The notes below the pieces were generated by a model. That model made no database searches and was not told the origin of the DNA. It saw only the letters and a list, made by a program, of their open reading frames with translations. The position numbers and the translations under genes are program-made. Positions 4,943 to 5,594 of a DNA stretch of 5,594 nucleotides are shown here, piece after piece (within the stretch, counting starts at the first letter, position 1; each line of letters begins with the position of its first letter). Source of the stretch: an uncultured Mucispirillum sp. (lineage in GTDB: Bacteria; Chrysiogenota; Deferribacteres; Deferribacterales; Mucispirillaceae); the NCBI GenBank assembly GCA_947177675.1, contig CAMWVK010000130.1:1-5594 (forward strand), read 5' to 3'.

Positions 4943-5332
4943 TTATGAGGGTTCAACTTCATCTATTATAGCCTGTGGAACTCTTACAGGCTTATTTTTC
5001 ACCGCATCATATACTGCATGAGTAGTTTTTGCTGTTGCATATATGGTGCCTTTTCCATCATGTATTTCATATTCAAAAGTAAACAATGCACCTTTTGCAC
5101 TAGAAAGCCACAGTTTAACAAAGGCTTTATCTTCTAATTTTAAAAATTTTTTATAATGCACTTCTGCACTTGTTAAAATAAACCACATTTTATTTTCAAT
5201 ACTATTATGAAAAATATCTGCATAACAGTTTGTCCGTGCTATTTCGCAGTAGCTCAAATAAACAGAATTATTTACATGACCATAACCATCTAAATCATTA
5301 AATCTTATCTGTATTTTTATTTCTTTTGCCAT
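4943..5332 (-). CDS. hotdog-fold acyl-CoA thioesterase (4-hydroxybenzoyl-CoA thioesterase/YbgC type)
   Basis: The 129-residue protein is a single hotdog domain of normal length. The diagnostic block is R-F-N-D-L-D-G-Y-G-H-V-N-N-S-V-Y-L-S-Y-C-E-I-A-R (10-33, given residue by residue). In it, Asp15 of D-x-D-x-x-G corresponds to the catalytic Asp17 of Pseudomonas 4-hydroxybenzoyl-CoA thioesterase, and G-H-V-N-N is the common variant of this subfamily. Later strands include A-E-V-H-Y-K-K-F-L-K-L-E-D (56-68) and Y-E-I-H-D-G-K (88-94). It should hydrolyse an acyl-CoA in the cytosol; the substrate cannot be read from sequence. The start at 5332 is set by AAGGAG (5340-5345) 7 bases upstream; the ATG at 5350 lies before that site and upstream of the predicted transcript start. 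The gene converges on ubiB with only 4 bases between stop codons. Confidence 0.88.
   Translation of the reverse strand: MAKEIKIQIRFNDLDGYGHVNNSVYLSYCEIARTNCYADIFHNSIENKMWFILTSAEVHYKKFLKLEDKAFVKLWLSSAKGALFTFEYEIHDGKGTIYATAKTTHAVYDAVKNKPVRVPQAIIDEVEPS
4970..4999 (+). terminator. probable terminator of the yjbQ-phasin-ubiB operon, inside the convergent gene
   Basis: A 7-bp perfect stem AGCCTGT/ACAGGCT (4970-4976 with 4986-4992) with a 9-nt loop is followed by TTATTTTT (4992-4999). It lies 31 bases past the ubiB stop and is the only GC-bearing hairpin with a T-tail there. It falls within the antisense C-terminal codons of the thioesterase gene, so the same bases both encode protein and may end the opposite transcript. 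Confidence 0.55.
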
Positions 5333-5339
5333 ATTTTTA

Positions 5340-5345
5340 CTCCTT
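5340..5345 (-). promoter_or_regulatory. Shine-Dalgarno site fixing the thioesterase start at 5332
   Basis: On the minus strand AAGGAG is followed by TAAAAAT (7 nt) and ATG at 5332-5330. The in-frame ATG at 5350-5348 would translate this site as K-R-S-K-N and has no purine-rich sequence at the right distance upstream. Confidence 0.85.
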
Positions 5346-5352
5346 TTCATTT

Positions 5353-5381
5353 ATAATATCAAATTATAAATAAAGTTACAA
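5353..5381 (-). promoter_or_regulatory. candidate promoter for the thioesterase gene
   Basis: On the minus strand TTGTAA (5381-5376, 4 of 6 to consensus) is separated by exactly 17 bases from TATTAT (5358-5353, 5 of 6). The predicted transcript start is near 5346, giving a very short leader that begins almost at the Shine-Dalgarno site. Confidence 0.5.
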
Positions 5382-5424
5382 GAATATATAAAACAAAAAA
5401 TTTTTGTTGATAAAATTAAGATTA

Positions 5425-5430
5425 TATAAT
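5425..5430 (+). promoter_or_regulatory. candidate -10 box for the NhaC-like gene
   Basis: A perfect TATAAT lies 38 bases before the GTG start. No good -35 is present at 16-18 bases (T-rich TTTTGT at 5402-5407 is the best at 17). An alternative pair is TTGATA (5407-5412) with TAACAT (5430-5435) at 17 bases. The divergent region 5333-5468 otherwise shows only A/T-rich sequence. Confidence 0.35.
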
Positions 5431-5468
5431 AACATTACTTCTACATTTTACTTTTTAGGAGAATAATT

Positions 5469-5594
5469 GTGGAACATATTAATGTTGGTTTTTTATCTAT
5501 TTTACCACCGATTATTGCAATCATTTTAGCATTAAAATCTAAAGATGTTGTTTCATCTTTGATTATAGGTATTTTGTCAGGCACAGTTATATAT
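5469..5594 (+). CDS. NhaC-family Na+/H+ antiporter, N-terminal fragment (runs off window)
   Basis: Forty-two codons are present with no stop before the window end. The translated start is (M)-E-H-I-N-V-G-F-L-S-I-L-P-P-I-I-A-I, followed by I-L-A-L-K-S-K-D-V-V-S-S-L-I-I-G-I-L-S-G-T. The L-P-P-x-x-A-I-x-L-A-L-x-x-K-[ED]-V-x-x-S-L-x-x-G pattern is typical of the N-terminus of NhaC-type Na+/H+ antiporters, which exchange protons for Na+ (or related solutes) across the inner membrane. Two hydrophobic segments are visible (about 8-22 and 28-42). The GTG start is preceded by AGGAG (5457-5461) at 7-nt spacing. Family membership is likely, but the exact substrate cannot be told from this fragment. Confidence 0.72.
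   Translation, partial: MEHINVGFLSILPPIIAIILALKSKDVVSSLIIGILSGTVIY

Noticed and set aside
1..5594. CRISPR arrays, tRNA or rRNA genes, insertion sequences, toxin-antitoxin or phage-defence genes
   Set aside because: No regularly spaced direct repeats, tRNA-like cloverleafs, transposase motifs or defence domains are visible; every sizeable open frame is explained by housekeeping or transport genes or by one small unknown membrane protein.

Overview
The window is AT-rich bacterial DNA with strong purine-rich Shine-Dalgarno sites, short intergenic gaps and no trace of mobile DNA. It reads as an ordinary chromosomal region of a low-GC anaerobe-like bacterium. A guess at a low-GC Deferribacteres relative such as Mucispirillum fits the AT content and gene mix, but nothing here proves it, and Brachyspira- or Clostridia-like hosts are not excluded.

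Layout. (1) 1-271 is rpsT (ribosomal protein S20), missing only the first two bases of its start codon. (2) About 350-482 is a yybP-ykoY (Mn2+-sensing) riboswitch whose 3' end is also the left arm of a perfect 14-bp intrinsic terminator. It sits directly upstream of (3) 514-1761, a CaCA-type (Na+/Ca2+ exchanger superfamily) membrane transporter, inferred to be a Mn2+ or Ca2+ efflux pump switched on by excess Mn2+. (4) 1762-2009 holds several inverted repeats: a terminator for the transporter, a striking 15-bp A7/T7-cored palindrome, and hairpins that may end the converging gene. (5) 2010-2516, minus strand, encodes a small three-helix membrane protein of unknown function. (6) Diverging from it, 2668-4938 is a compact operon with a 1-nt gap and then an ATGA overlap: a YjbQ-family protein, a 99-residue phasin-like coiled-coil protein, and a UbiB/ABC1 atypical kinase. 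Its likely terminator lies inside the 3' end of (7) the convergent minus-strand hotdog thioesterase (4943-5332). (8) 5469 to the window end is the first 42 codons of a NhaC-family Na+/H+ antiporter, diverging from the thioesterase.

Start sites. Simple longest-ORF starts are wrong for five genes. S20 begins just outside the window. The transporter starts at 514 rather than 487. The minus-strand membrane protein starts at 2516 rather than 2528. YjbQ starts at 2668 rather than 2611, where the apparent TTG start is really part of a TTGACA -35 box. The thioesterase starts at 5332 rather than 5350.

How the parts fit. The best-supported regulatory unit is the Mn2+ riboswitch/terminator plus exchanger cassette. 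The most open biological question is the yjbQ-phasin-ubiB operon, where the small coiled-coil protein could be a lipid-binding partner of the UbiB kinase, analogous to UbiK/UbiJ in ubiquinone biosynthesis. No wholly new system is evident.
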